From Pictodentalium vernedei (taxonomy: Eukaryota; Mollusca; Scaphopoda; Dentaliida; Dentaliidae), in the NCBI GenBank assembly GCA_031216915.1, contig CM062292.1:73018956-73082955 (forward strand): a stretch of 64,000 nucleotides of DNA, read 5' to 3'. Position 1 is the first letter of the stretch. Each line of letters starts with the position of its first letter. Made by a program: the position numbers and the translations under genes. Below the pieces are notes generated by a model that saw only the letters and a program-made list of their open reading frames with translations, had not been told where the DNA came from and made no database searches. This document shows, one piece after another, positions 10,222 through 22,100 of the stretch.

Positions 10222-11470
10222 AATACATGTAATCCCTTGGCATTTCCCAAGGTAAATTTCCAGGTTTTAAATAGCAGGAGTGCCGTTGGTCGAAATGTCC
10301 AATGTTACTATCTATGCATGCATACTGTCATAAGTCTTCTCACCTCAACTTGTTTCAAATTCGAGGTAAACAATATTCAATTGCTTTCGAAATAATGGTG
10401 ACTTTCGAGACAAACCACTTGAAGAGTTGGAAAGAAAAGTAATAAAAAAAACATTCCATGGACTGTGAGGCAGACAGGGTGGTAAAAAAAGAAAAGACAC
10501 AAATTTAAACAAACGATAATCTGCACCAGTGAAGTAAAATCACTTCCTGTAAATCGTAATAAGAAAGTTAAAATTTGCATACTGTGTAAAACAAACATTT
10601 TGGTGTACCGATTATGCTTTAAAATTTGCTATTATCAGTTACAGTATTGAAAATTGTACCAATTATAATTGGTATTCTATAATACCATCCAACACTGAGA
10701 TGTATGCTTTCCTCATTCAGCTCATTAATCCATGGAGAAAAATTTTGGGATGGATAAATTGAAAAATGTTTCAGTAGCAACAATAGGGAATTGCATCAAA
10801 TTTAGGAACATTACTTTATTTTTCTTCTGCTGGTATTTAGCAATTATTTACTAACCAGAAGACAGGTTGTTTGGTAAACTGTAATTTATATGTCAAACAA
10901 AAAAGGAAAATCGTATGAAATAAATTATTTATTAAATTGCTGATTTCAACTATTTGAAACTTCCTCAAACTACGTCATTCTGGTTTATACAGCAGTAAGT
11001 AACTGTTGACGAAAAACCCTGAACCTCAATAATCTGACAGGCTTTCACTAAAAATGGTTGATTTTCACCAGATATAAACGCTGAAACTGATCATTTTCTC
11101 ATCAAAAATCCTGATTTCAGGGAAAGCCCTGAAAACTTACATCCCTGGTAAGACGAAACTAGTCGGTTTCATGAGAACACTATTTTATGTCTGTACTGCA
11201 CATGTCACAGTATTTGGTGTATTTCTGAATTGTCCATGGAAATCTAAGCTACATACGTTTACTGCAAATAAAATTTACTACAATGAGTCAAGCTCATCGG
11301 TTTGAGTTAACCGTATGTTGTCTAACAGTGAATAATTCCACACAACATTGAGAACATTTTAAAACAAAAACATAAAATTTCCAACAAAGAACAAACATCC
11401 AAAATAAAAAAAAGCACAAAAAGTGCCCTCATCCATGAGTGCCCTGGTAGTCAAACAGGCAAGATAGGAG
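10222..11470. other. No gene seen; possible hAT-like end
   Basis: AT-rich unique sequence. Near 11110-11152 the strand read leftward begins CAGGGATGTAAG, which looks like a hAT terminus, but no partner end or duplication was found. Confidence 0.4.
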
Positions 11471-11612
11471 TTAATAACTCTTTATCCAAAGCACACAATA
11501 TCAAAATCTATTTTTATTCTTTTTGCAAATTTTTCCAAACATTTCAACAAAACCATATCACGTAATCCCTCATTTGAACAAGCTCGATGAGCTCATTCCA
11601 ATACGGGGATCA
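11471..11612 (-). mobile_element. TTAA MITE family B1, half copy, diverged
   Basis: It starts at TTAA 11471-11474 with the degenerate end 'taactctttatccaaagc' and runs to the central palindrome (ctcatttgaacaagctcgat...). The other half is missing. Confidence 0.5.
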
Positions 11613-11668
11613 TATATATGCTAAGTATTTCTTGAATTTCTCATCAAGTTAGGCTATGGCTGCTGTAC

Positions 11669-12237
11669 CAGGCCTGGAAATAACTTGTAACCGACCATTT
11701 AGGTTATGTGTGGGTTACGTCAATTGTAAAATACGCAACTGAACTACAGGTTATGACAAAGTAAGTAATACATTTCTGCCAAAAAATTGCAACAACAAAC
11801 ATGCGATCTCGCATGTTAGCTGTTGATATTTATATAGGCGGGAATCCCATTCAGACGTTAACCGTTTACCCAACGAATCACCCGCATCCGCCCGCGTAAT
11901 ATGCAAATTCAGCAGTTGAAAAATTTTTGTTTTTCAAAAAATTTCAACAAAACCATATCATGTGACCCCTCGTTGGAACGAGCTCAACGAGCTCGTTCCA
12001 ACGAGGGGTCACATGATATGGTTTTGTTGACATTTTTTGAAAAATTAAAAAAAATATTTAAAATAATAAATTTTGATATCGTCTGCGTTGGGTAAAAGGT
12101 TAAAAAAGCTTGACTGACCTAGTAAAAAAGAGAAGACGGAGAAGCACCACAACACCCTATTCCTATTGGTTATGGGCATGCTATATGGCATAAACCTCCT
12201 AGCAGGTTACAATGTAAATCCTTTATTTCCAGACCTG
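11669..12237. mobile_element. hAT-like MITE with a nested TTAA MITE
   Basis: The inverted ends are caggcctggaaataa (11669) and ttatttccagacctg (ending 12237), with further matching gtaacc / ggttac inside. No convincing duplication is seen at the flanks. A complete B1 MITE (11858-12103) is inserted inside it. Confidence 0.5.
11858..12103 (+). mobile_element. TTAA MITE family B1, complete copy
   Basis: The copy is flanked by TTAA (11858-11861 and 12100-12103) with ends ccgtttacccaacg / cgttgggtaaaagg. The core is a palindrome of about 100 bp (accatatcatgtgacccctc ... reverse) centred near 11985. It is non-coding, and the TTAA target suggests mobilisation by a piggyBac-type transposase. Confidence 0.8.
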
Positions 12238-12467
12238 CCATACAATAGTCATGACCTACTTTTGTATGAAATTCAAAGAAGACTTCAACAGCAAACTTAT
12301 TGATGGATCATGGAAGGATTACTCAAATTTACTGTAGAGTATCTTGCTAAAATAGCGTTGAATATATTTTTCAAACTGAATCAAGTACCGATATACTTAG
12401 CAGGAAATTCTACCCAAAGTATGCAGAGTTTAAGGTGGAGGATGGTTATCTGATACTAATCCCACAA

Positions 12468-12594
12468 CAAGCTCGTTCCAACGAGGGGTCACATGATATG
12501 GTTTTGTTGAAATTTTTTGAAAAATAATACTTTTTCAACTGCTAAATTTGCATATTACTTGGGCAGATGTGGCAGATTCATGTAAATGGGTTAA
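12468..12594 (-). mobile_element. TTAA MITE family B1, half copy
   Basis: It begins in the central palindrome (caagctcgttccaacgagg) and ends at TTAA 12591-12594. Half of the element is lost. Confidence 0.65.
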
Positions 12595-12629
12595 CACTTT
12601 GGATACTTTACAATATCCAGAAAGAAAAT

Positions 12630-12695
12630 CCCTGGGTTGAGGGGGACCTTTCAGTTTGAAGTCCACTGTCATAACCACTGAGCCATCATACTCCC
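12630..12695 (-). repeat. SINE head fragment (tRNA-like type 2)
   Basis: The minus strand reads gatggctcagtggttatgac and continues like the head of the SINE at 37595-37939. No body or tail follows. Confidence 0.5.
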
Positions 12696-12812
12696 TACAT
12701 GTAAATTACAGACTCGGAGATATTCTTTGAAAATATTAAGATACGTTAACACATTGGATACTTTACAATATCAAGATAGAAAATGCTTAAGCTGTACACT
12801 GAAAATCGTTTA

Positions 12813-12955
12813 TTAACCTTTTACCCAACGAACCGCCCGCATCCGCCCGCGTAATATGCAAATTTAGCAGTTGAAAAAATATCTTTCAAAAAATTGGAAA
12901 AAATGATATTTAAAATAATAAATTTTGATATCGTCTGCGTTGGGTAAAGGGTTAA
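12813..12955 (+). mobile_element. TTAA MITE family B1, internal-deletion copy
   Basis: Both ends and both TTAA sites (12813-12816 and 12952-12955) are present, but the central palindrome has been removed cleanly. This is a naturally palindrome-free variant of the family. Confidence 0.8.
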
Positions 12956-13006
12956 TGAGAAATTTCCCACCAGAACACTCAATCACTTTGGAATAGTGTG
13001 CATCCT

Positions 13007-13571
13007 TTAACCCTTTTCCTAACCAGGGTTCCTGCACCAAATTGAGAAGTGAATTCCAGGAGTTTCCAGGAGGTTCAGATCAATTTTTCAAGGAGTTTCC
13101 AGGAGTCAGCTGGGTGAAATTCAAGAGTTTTCAAGGAGTATAAAGCGACCATGTGTTGGGAAGAAGGAAAAATGTTAGGAGTTGAATTAATCCAGTGAGC
13201 AACCAACTCGATTTTTCCAAAATTCCAGGAGTTTCCAGGAAGTGCTTCAAAATTCAAGGAGTTTCCAGGTCCTTGGGAGGGGGTTTTGAAATTCAAGGAC
13301 TTTCAAGGAATTCAAGGAGGCGCAGGAACCCTGCTAACACTAAAGGCAAATAACACTTGGAAACAAAATTCTTGAATAAGTAATTCTTTTATTTTCAGAG
13401 TCAAAAACACAGCTTATGACTGCTTACTGGAACAAGCTCAATGACCTTGTTCCAATGAAGGTTATAAGCTATGTTTTTGAAACAAAAAGTGAAAAAAATA
13501 ATTTAAGTTGAATAGTGATTTTTATGAATAGCACTGACCAGTTTTGGCCATTATGTTTAGTAAAGAATTAA
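13007..13571 (+). mobile_element. TTAA MITE family B2, diverged, interrupted by another MITE
   Basis: TTAA sites are at 13007-13010 and 13568-13571. After removal of the insertion at 13024-13333, the order matches the copies at 59995-60235 and 61470-61712: a ccctttacctaac-like end, acacttgg, the palindrome around 13420-13480, and the ttttggccattatg end. Confidence 0.65.
13024..13333. mobile_element. CAGGG-ended MITE with 5-bp duplication
   Basis: The inverted ends are cagggttcctgc / gcaggaaccctg, and the duplicated flanks CTAAC are at 13019-13023 and 13334-13338. The interior is dominated by short repeats of ttccaggagtttcca type. The ends look like hAT, but the duplication is 5 bp rather than 8. 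Confidence 0.7.
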
Positions 13572-13687
13572 CAAATCAGAGAATTATTTAATTATACATG
13601 CATTTGTAGGCCTATATCCAAACAAGAAGTACTGGTGTTTTAACAATTTTAAAAAAATCGATTTCCAAATGGATGCACCTTGCTTAA

Positions 13688-14568
13688 CTGGTAGAGTGCT
13701 AAGATATTTTTGGTCATTAAAATTTGTTCACATGTCTTTGACTTGTTACAATTTATGGGAGAGTGCCAAGAGGCACTCTCCCATAAATTGTAACAAGGCA
13801 AACCAATATAGACTAAGGAATTTCACTTCTAAGATGAAAAGAAGTACATCCACAGAATATGACACCTTTAGGCTGGGATACCTGCTCTTCATATCAAAGC
13901 CCTGATAGTGGCTTCTAGTAGTGTCCAACCGATTACCAAAATGGTCGCTGACCGATTTCCCGTTATTTGAGCCCACAATCGGCCGATTCTGATGCCGATT
14001 CCAATTATAATACCGTGCGCTACAAGACAAGTCGGAGTTCGAAAGAACTACATTAAACTGAACATTTTTCAAAGTGTTAAACTTCGTTGACTGGGGTCCC
14101 AGTAAAATTACCAGTCACGCACACTTGGGCGGTAAACGTGGCTCTCAGAGCCACGTTTACCGCCCAAGTGCGCGCGACTGGTAATTTTACTGCAACCTGA
14201 GTCAATGGAGTGCATCCTAAACTTTTCCAGTATGAACTGGCGATTGCTGCAAGTGTGCTCAGTTGTAAGCTTTACATTCGTTTAACACGTATATCCCGTA
14301 AAGGGGCATCTAGAGAGATTAGGAATACACATTGTGGTTGTTTCTCAACTTTATTGAATGGAATCATCGACATCATTTTACATTAACAATTGAACAATTG
14401 CAGAAGATAATAATATGTGATTCAGAAAAATCACAAATTGCTTGGCAACAATCGGTTGAACCGATGTTCCAGGAGCCATTGCCGTTGTCATCCAATTGCC
14501 CATTATCGGCTGATTGTGGTGGCCGGTTCCGATCATCGGTTGAACACTAGCTTCTCGCACTCTACCAG
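13688..14568. mobile_element. TTAA MITE family E copy 2, carrying a nested hAT MITE
   Basis: TTAA is at 13684-13687 and 14569-14572, with ends ctggtagagtgc / gcactctaccag. The central palindrome of atgggagagtgcc type (about 13745-13793) is shared with 3353-3593. A hAT-type MITE occupies 13919-14549. Confidence 0.75.
13919..14549 (+). mobile_element. hAT-type MITE family N, copy 1
   Basis: The ends are tagtgtccaaccgat / atcggttgaacacta, and the flanks gcttctag (13911-13918) and gcttctcg (14550-14557) match at 7 of 8 bases. The core is a long palindrome (about 14098-14205) with the arm ttgggcggtaaacgtggctc. A reversed copy with two nested retroelements is at 47736-48965. Confidence 0.75.
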
Positions 14569-14572
14569 TTAA

Positions 14573-15610
14573 AGAAACAAAAAATTAAATTAATAACTAA
14601 TATAATAATGATAATAACAAAAAGTACCCATCTGGTCTGTTTCTACTGAATTTACAGAATGTGAAAGTAAATTGATTGTGAATCAAACAAGAGAAACAAT
14701 GTATTTTGTGAACACAGCTCACAGAGCCGGAAGCAATTTCTCAGTTTTCATAAAGAGAAGTCGAGTTTTGATGTACCAGCATTGAAAATTGCACTGATGT
14801 TAAAATAAGACACTCAAAAAGACAAGAGTTACTAGGTTTTCCTGTTTCCAGACATGGCGATCCAGCCCCAGGCAGTTTATCCTCCACACCCAAGTCGATG
14901 CGATCCTGAACATCAAATAGAGTTGTTTGATATGTACAGTACTGTAAACATAAAAGTGATCAGCTAAATTTTCTGATGAAAACTTAACCCCTAAAGGACT
15001 ATTTTGACTCTGACCACATTTTCTGCAACAGAACAGGTGCTCCACCATGCAGACTGTTGGTAAACTCACAAGTTACATTCTTAGAACTTTGGAAGTTGTT
15101 TCTTGGCCAAGACTTTCCTAGAAACAACTGCACAGTCTCAAGACGCAGACTGTCAAAGTGTAGCAAAACTGTTTAAAGATATGCTGCCCACAATGGTTAA
15201 CTCCTTGCATACTGTTAGCCGATATTCCTGGCCAAAAGAGAATATATCTTGTCACTAAAATAAGTATCATGAGGGGAGATTTAATCAAATTTTCAATCTG
15301 TAAACTGAATGTATTTTTTTTTTACCAATGATTTCAGGAGTAAATTGAGATAAATTTTACATCCAATCTGCTGTGAAGCAGCCATGACTAGATTTGCTGA
15401 AAAGTATCTTGAAGATACTCAGCAGGTTCAGAGTTAAAGTGCCTTGTTGTGTTTGAGATTAGAATTTTTGAGTGTACCTGAAACAAAACTGATACTCAGT
15501 ACACCAACATGTTGTGGTATTTTTCATCAGTTATTTTTTACAGTTTTTTGAAAATACATTTTCCCATATGTTGTGACGAAATAATTTTTATGAATGTATC
15601 TGTGATGGTT
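14573..15610. other. No gene seen; contains a solitary satellite-B-like module
   Basis: Unique AT-rich sequence except for 14813-14905, which is listed separately. Confidence 0.5.
14813..14905 (+). repeat. Solitary diverged unit of satellite B
   Basis: The sequence runs in the same order as the 141-bp unit: gacaagag, an arm, ttcctgtttccag, ggcgatccagccccaggcag, then a tttatcctccacaccc box. It stands alone 1.2 kb before the array and its hairpin arms have decayed. Confidence 0.7.
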
Positions 15611-15940
15611 TCGTTGAGCCCGATTAGTCCTCGGATGGGTGACCACCTGAGCGATCAATTCAGACTCCCGCGTTGTGTCCTTGGACAAGGCACTTAACCC
15701 TGATTGTCCACATCAGGGCACGATGAGGCCGTGTACTAAGGCGTACTGTACGTCGATGTCTTCAACCAATCTAACCCTGCCTGTACTGCAGTGCGGAGTT
15801 ACGATGTTGGGAAGCTGGCAGCTGCTCAGTGGTTCTCTCCGGGTACTCTGGCTTCCTCCACCCGTAAAACTGTCACGGTCATGATTAGCTACTGTGCATA
15901 AGTATGTGACCTTAAACACCAATAAAAAAATAAATAAACC
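15611..15940 (+). repeat. SINE with 5S rRNA-like head, tail A
   Basis: The copy is 330 bp. The head contains ttagtcctcggatgggtgac followed by cacctgag, closely resembling the 3' part of metazoan 5S rRNA (internal promoter side). The body is shared with the tRNA-headed SINEs (gttgtgtccttgg...; ccaatctaaccctgcctgt; ggttctctccgggtactc), with tail A and an A-rich (aaat) end. Flanks tgtgatggtt (15601-15610) and tatgatggtt (15941-15950) are a near-exact duplication. Confidence 0.8.
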
Positions 15941-16125
15941 TATGATGGTTGCTAAGTTCTGAAATGCATTCAGAAAGGCAATTGATAGTCAGATACTGAT
16001 ACACTACATGCAGAACAGATCAGCCTTTTCTCAGTACATTTGTTTTATCCTGAATCATTGGATCCCATCTAGGCATTCATAATATTACAAGCTGTCGGGA
16101 AAAAAAACATTACTGATACCAAAGA

Positions 16126-19100
16126 AGACAAGAGCAGCTGGATCTTCCTGTTTCCAGGTACTGCGACCCAGCCCCAGGCAGTTTACACTCCGCACCCTTG
16201 TCAAATACTTAGGTATTAAATAGCTTTGGTATATAAGGATAATTCCATTCAGTAATTAGCTATAAAAGACAGGAGCGGCTGGGTCTTCCTGTTTACAGGC
16301 ACGGCGACCCAGCCCTAGGCAGTTTACACTCCGCACCCCAGTCAAATATTTAGGTATTAAATAGTTTGGGTACAAAAGGATAATTCCATTCAGTAATTAG
16401 CTATAAAAGACAAGAGCAGCTGGGTCTTCCTGTTTACAGGCACGGCGACCCAGCCCCAGGCAGTTTACACTCTGCACCCCAGTCAAATATTTAGGTATTA
16501 AATAGTTTTGGTATATAAGGAAAATTCCATTCAGTAATTAGTGATAAAAGACAAGAGCGGCTGGGTCTTCCTGTTTACAGGCACGGCGACCCAGCCCCAG
16601 GCAGTTTACACTCCGCACCCCAGTCAAATATTTACGTATTAAATAGTTTGGGTATAAAAGGATAATTCCATTCAGTAATTAGCTATAAAAGACAAGAGCG
16701 GCTGGGTCTTCCTGTTGACAGGCACGGCGACCCAGCCCCAGGCAGTTTACACTCCGCACCCCAGTCAAATATTTAGGTATTAAATAGTTTTGGTATATAA
16801 GGAAAATTCCATTCAGTAATTAGTGATAAAAGACAAGAGCGGCTGGGGCTTCCTGTTTACAGGCACGGCGACCCAGCCCCAGGCAGTTTACACTCCGCAC
16901 CCCAGACAAATATTTAGGTATTAAATAGTTCTGGTATATAGGGATAATTCCATTCAGTAATTAGATATAAAAGACAAGAGCGGCTGGGTCTTCCTGTTTA
17001 CAGGCACGGCGACCCAGCCCCAGGCAGTTTACACACCGCACCCCAGTCAAATATTTAGGTATTAAATAGTTTTGGTATATAAGGATAATTCCATTCGGTA
17101 ATTAGTTATAAAAGACAAGAGCGGCTGGGTCTTCCTGTTTCCAGGCACGGCGACACAGACCCAGGCAGTTTACACTCCGCACCCTTGTCAAATATTTAGG
17201 TATTAAATAATTTTGGTATATAAGGATAATTCCATTCAGTAATTAGCTATAAAAGACATGAGCGGCTGGGTCTTCCTGTTTACAGGCCCTGCGACCCAGT
17301 CCCAGGCAGTTTACACTCCGCACCCCAGTCAAATATTTAGGTATTAAATAGTTTTGGTATATAAGGATAATTCCATTCAGTAATTAGCTATAAAAGACAA
17401 GAGCGGCTGGGTCTTCCTGTTTACAGGCACGACGACCCAGCCCCAGGCAATTTACACTCCGCACCCTTGTCAAATACTTAGGTATTAAATAGCTTTGGTA
17501 TATAAGGATAATTCCATTCAGTAATTAGCTATAAAAGACAGGAGCGGCTGGGTCTTCCTGTTTACAGGCACGGCGACCCAGCCCCAGGCAGTTTACACTC
17601 CGCACCCCAGTCAAATATTTAGGTATTAAATAGTTTGGGTATAAAAGGATAATTCCATTCAGTAATTAGCTATAAAAGACAAGAGCGGCTGGGTCTTCCT
17701 GTTTACAGGCACGGCGACCCAGCCCCAGGCAGTTTACACTCCGCACCCCAGTCAAATATTTAGGTATTAAATAGTTTTGGTACATATGGAAAATTCCATT
17801 CAGTAATTAGTGATAAAAGACAAGAGCGGCTGGGGCTTCCTGTTTACAGGCACGGTGACCCAGCCCCAGGCAGTTTACACTCCGCACCCCAAATATTTAG
17901 GTATTAAATAGTTCTGGTATATAGGGATAATTCCATTCAGTAATTATCTATAAAAGACAAGAGGGCTGGGTCTTCCTGTTTACAGGCACGGCGACCCAGC
18001 CCCAGGCAGTTTACACACCGCACCACAGTCAAATATTTAGGTATTAAATAGTTTTTGGTATATAAGGATAATTCCATTCTGCAATTAGTTATAAAAGACA
18101 AGAGCGGCTGGGTCTTCCTGTTTCCAGGCACGGCGACCCAGACCCAGGCAGTTTACACTCCGCACCCTTGTCAAATATTTAGGTATTAAATAATTTTGGT
18201 ATATAAGGATAATTCCATTCAGTAATTAGCTATAAAAGACATGAGCGGCTGGGTCTTCCTGTTTACAGGCCCTGCGACCCAGTCCCAGGCAGTTTACACT
18301 CCGCACCCTAGTCAAATATTTAGGTATTAAATAGTTTTGGTATATAAGGATAATTCCATTCAGTAATTAGCTATAAAAGACAAGAGCGGCTGGGTCTTCC
18401 TGTTTACAGGCACGGCGACCCAGCCCCAGGCAGTTTACACTCCGCACCCCAGTCAAATATTTACGTATGAAATAGTTTTGGTATATAAGGATAATTCCAT
18501 TCAGTAATAGTTATAAAAGACAAGAGCGGCTGGGTCTTCTTGTTTACAGGCACGGCGACCCAGCCCCAGGCAGTTTACACTCCGCACCCCAGTCAAATAT
18601 TTAGGTATTAAATAGTTTTGGTATATAGGGATAATTCCATTCAGTAATTACCTATAAAAGGCAAGAGCGGCTGGGTTTTCCTGTTTACAGGCACGGCGAC
18701 CCAGCCCCAGGCAGTTTACACTCCGCACCCCAGTTAAATATTTAGGTATTAAATAGATTTGGTATATAAGGATAATTCCACTCAGTAATTACTTACAAAA
18801 GACAAGAGCGGCTGGGTCTTCCTGTTTCCAGGCACGACGACCCAGCCCCAGGCAGATTACACTCCTCACCCTTGTCAAATATTTAGGTATAAAATAATTT
18901 TGGTATATAAGGATAATTCCATTCAGTAATTAGCTATAAAAGACAAGAGCGGCTGGGTCTTCCTGTTTACAGGCACGGCGACCCAGCCCCAGGCAGTTTA
19001 CACTCCGCACCCTTGTCAAATATTTAGGTATTAAATAATTTTGGTTATAAGGATAATTCCATTCAGTAATTAGCTATAAAAGACAAGAGAGGCTGGGTCT

Positions 19101-22100
19101 TCCTGTTTACAGGCACGACGACCCAGCCCCAGGCAGTTTACACTCCGCACCCCAGTAAAATATTTAGGTATTAAATAGTTCTGGTATATAGAGATAATTC
19201 CATTGAGTAATTAGCTATAAAAGACAAGAGCGGCTGGGTCTTCCTGTTTACAGGCACGGCGACCCAGCCCCAGGCAGTTTACACACCGCACCTCAGTCAA
19301 ATATTTAGGTATTAAATAGTTTTGGTATATAAGGATAATTCCATTCAGTAATTAGTAATAAAAGACAAGAGCGGCTGGGTCTTCCTGTTTCCAGGCACGG
19401 CGACCCAGCCCCAGGCAGTTTACACTCCGCACCCCAGTCAAATATTTAGGTATTAAATAGTTTTGGTATATAGGGATAATTCCATTCAGTAATTACCTAT
19501 AAAAGACAAGAGCGGCTGGGTCTTCCTGTTTACAGGCACGGCGACCCAGCCCCAGGCAGTTTACACACCGCACCTCAGTCAAATATTTAGGTATTAAATA
19601 GTTTTGGTATATAAGGATAATTCCATTCAGTAATTAGTAATAAAAGACAAGAGCGGCTGGGTCTTCCTGTTTCCAGGCACGGCGACCCAGCCCCAGGCAG
19701 TTTACACACCGCACCCCAGTCAAATATTTTGGTATTAAATAGTTTTGGTATATAAGGATAATTCCATTTAGTAATTAGTTATAAAAGACAAGAGCGGCTG
19801 GGTCTTCCTGTTTCCAGGCACGGCGACCCAGCCCCAGGCAGTTTACACTCCGCACCCTTGTCAAATATTTTGGTATTAAATAATTTTGGTATATAAGGAT
19901 AATTCCATTCAGTAATTAGCTATAAAAGACAAGAGCGGCTGGGTCTTCCTGTTTGCAGGCAAGAGGACCCAGCCCCAGGCAATTTACACTCCGCACCCTT
20001 GTCAAATACTTAGGTATTAAATAGCTTTGGTATATAAGGATAATTCCATTCAGTAATTAGCTATAAAAGACAGGAGCGGCTGGGTCTTCCTGTTTACAGG
20101 CACGGCGACCCAGCCCCAGGCAGTTTACACTCCGCACCCCAGTCAAATATTTAGGTATTAAATAGTTTTGGAAAAAAAGGATAATTCCATTCAGTAATTA
20201 GCTATAAAAGACAAGAGCGGCTGGGTCTTCCTGATTACAGGCACGGTGACCCAGCCCCAGGCAGTTTACACTCTTCACCCCAGTCAAATATTTAGGTATT
20301 AAATAGTTTTGGTATATAAGGATAATTCCATTCAGTAATTAGTTATAAAAGACAAGAGCGGCTGGGTTTTCCTATTTACAGGCACGGCGACCCAGCCCCA
20401 GGCAGTTTACACTCCGCACCCCAGACAAATATTTAGGTATTAAATAGTTTTGGTATATAGGGATAATTCCATTCAGTTATTAGCTTTAAAAGACAAGAGC
20501 GGCTGGGTCTTCCTGTTTACAGGCACGGCGACCCAGCCCCAGGCAGTTTACACACCGCACCCCAGTTAAATATTTAGGAATTAAATAGTTTTGGTATATA
20601 AGGATAATTCCATCCAGTAATTAGTTATAAAAGACAAGAGCGGCTGGGTCTTCCTGTTTCCAGGCACGGCGACTCAGCCCCAGGCAGTTTACACTCCGCA
20701 CCCTTGTCAAATATTTAGGTATTAAATAATTTTGGTATATAAGGATAATTCCATTCAGTAATTTGCTATAAAAGACAAGAGCGGCTGGGTCTTCCTGTTT
20801 GCAGGCAAGAGGACCCAGCCCCAGGCAATTTACACTCCGCACCCTTGTCAAATACTTAGGTATTAAATAGCTTTGGTATATAAGGATAATTCCATTCAGT
20901 AATTAGCTATAAAAGACAGGAGCGGCTGGGTCTTCCTGTTTACAGGCACGGCGACCCAGCCCCAGGCAGTTTACACTCCGCACCCCAGTCAAATATTTAG
21001 GTATTAAATAGTTTTGGAAAAAAAGGATAATTCCATTCAGTAATTAGCTATAAAAGACAAGAGCGGCTGGGTCTTCCTGTTTACAGGCACGGTGACCCAG
21101 CCCCAGGCAGTTTACACTCTTCACCCCAGTCAAATATTTAGGTATTAAATAGTTTTGGTATATAAGGATAATTCCATTCAGTAATTAGTTATAAAAGACA
21201 AGAGCGGCTGGGTTTTCCTATTTACAGGCACGGCGACCCAGCCCCAGGCAGTTTACACTCCGCACCCCAGACAAATATTTAGGTATTAAATAGTTTTGGT
21301 ATATAGGGATAATTCCATTCAGTTATTAGCTTTAAAAGACAAGAGCGGCTGGGTCTTCCTGTTTACAGGCACGGCGACCCAGCCCCAGACAGTTTACACA
21401 CCGCACCCCAGTTAAATATTTAGGAATTAAATAATTTTGGTATATAAGGATAATTCCATTCAGTAATTAGCTATAAAAGACAAGAGCGGCTGGGTCTTCC
21501 TGTTTACAGGCACGACGACACAGCCCCAGGCAATTTACACTCCGCACCCTTGTCAAATACTTAGGTATTAAATAGCTTTGGTATATAAGGATAATTCCAT
21601 TCAGTAATTAGCTATAAAAGACAGGAGCGGTTGGGTCTTCCTGTTTACAGGCACGGCGACCCAGCCCCAGGCAGTTTACACTCCGCGCCCCACACAAATA
21701 TTTAGGTATTAAATAGTTTTGGTATATAAGGATAATTCCATTCAGTAATTAGCTATAAAAGACAAGAGCGGCTGGGTCTTCCTGTTTACAGGCACAGCGA
21801 CCCAGCCCCAGGCAGTTTATACTCCGCACCCCAGTTAAATATTTAGGTATTAAATAGTTTAGGTATATAAGGATAATTCCATTCAGTAACTAGTTATAAA
21901 AGACAAGAGCGGCTGGGTCTTCCTGTTTACAGGCACGGCAACCCAGCCCCAGGCAGTTTACACTCCGTACCCTTGTCAAATATTTAGGTATTAAATAATT
22001 TTGGAAAAAAGGGATAATTCCATTCGGTAATTAGCTATAAAAGACAAGAGCGGCTGGGTCTTCCTGTTTACAGGCACGGCGACCCAGCCCCAGGCAGTTT

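Noticed and set aside
11110..11152. hAT element end (CAGGGATGTAAG on minus)
   Set aside because: No partner end or 8-bp duplication was found, so it is mentioned only within the unassigned region.
15611..15660. 5S rRNA gene
   Set aside because: Only the 3' half-like part is present, fused to a SINE body with target duplications.
17937..20851. Minus-strand open frames in satellite B
   Set aside because: The 141-bp unit is a multiple of three, so open frames can span units by chance. They are interrupted in most units.
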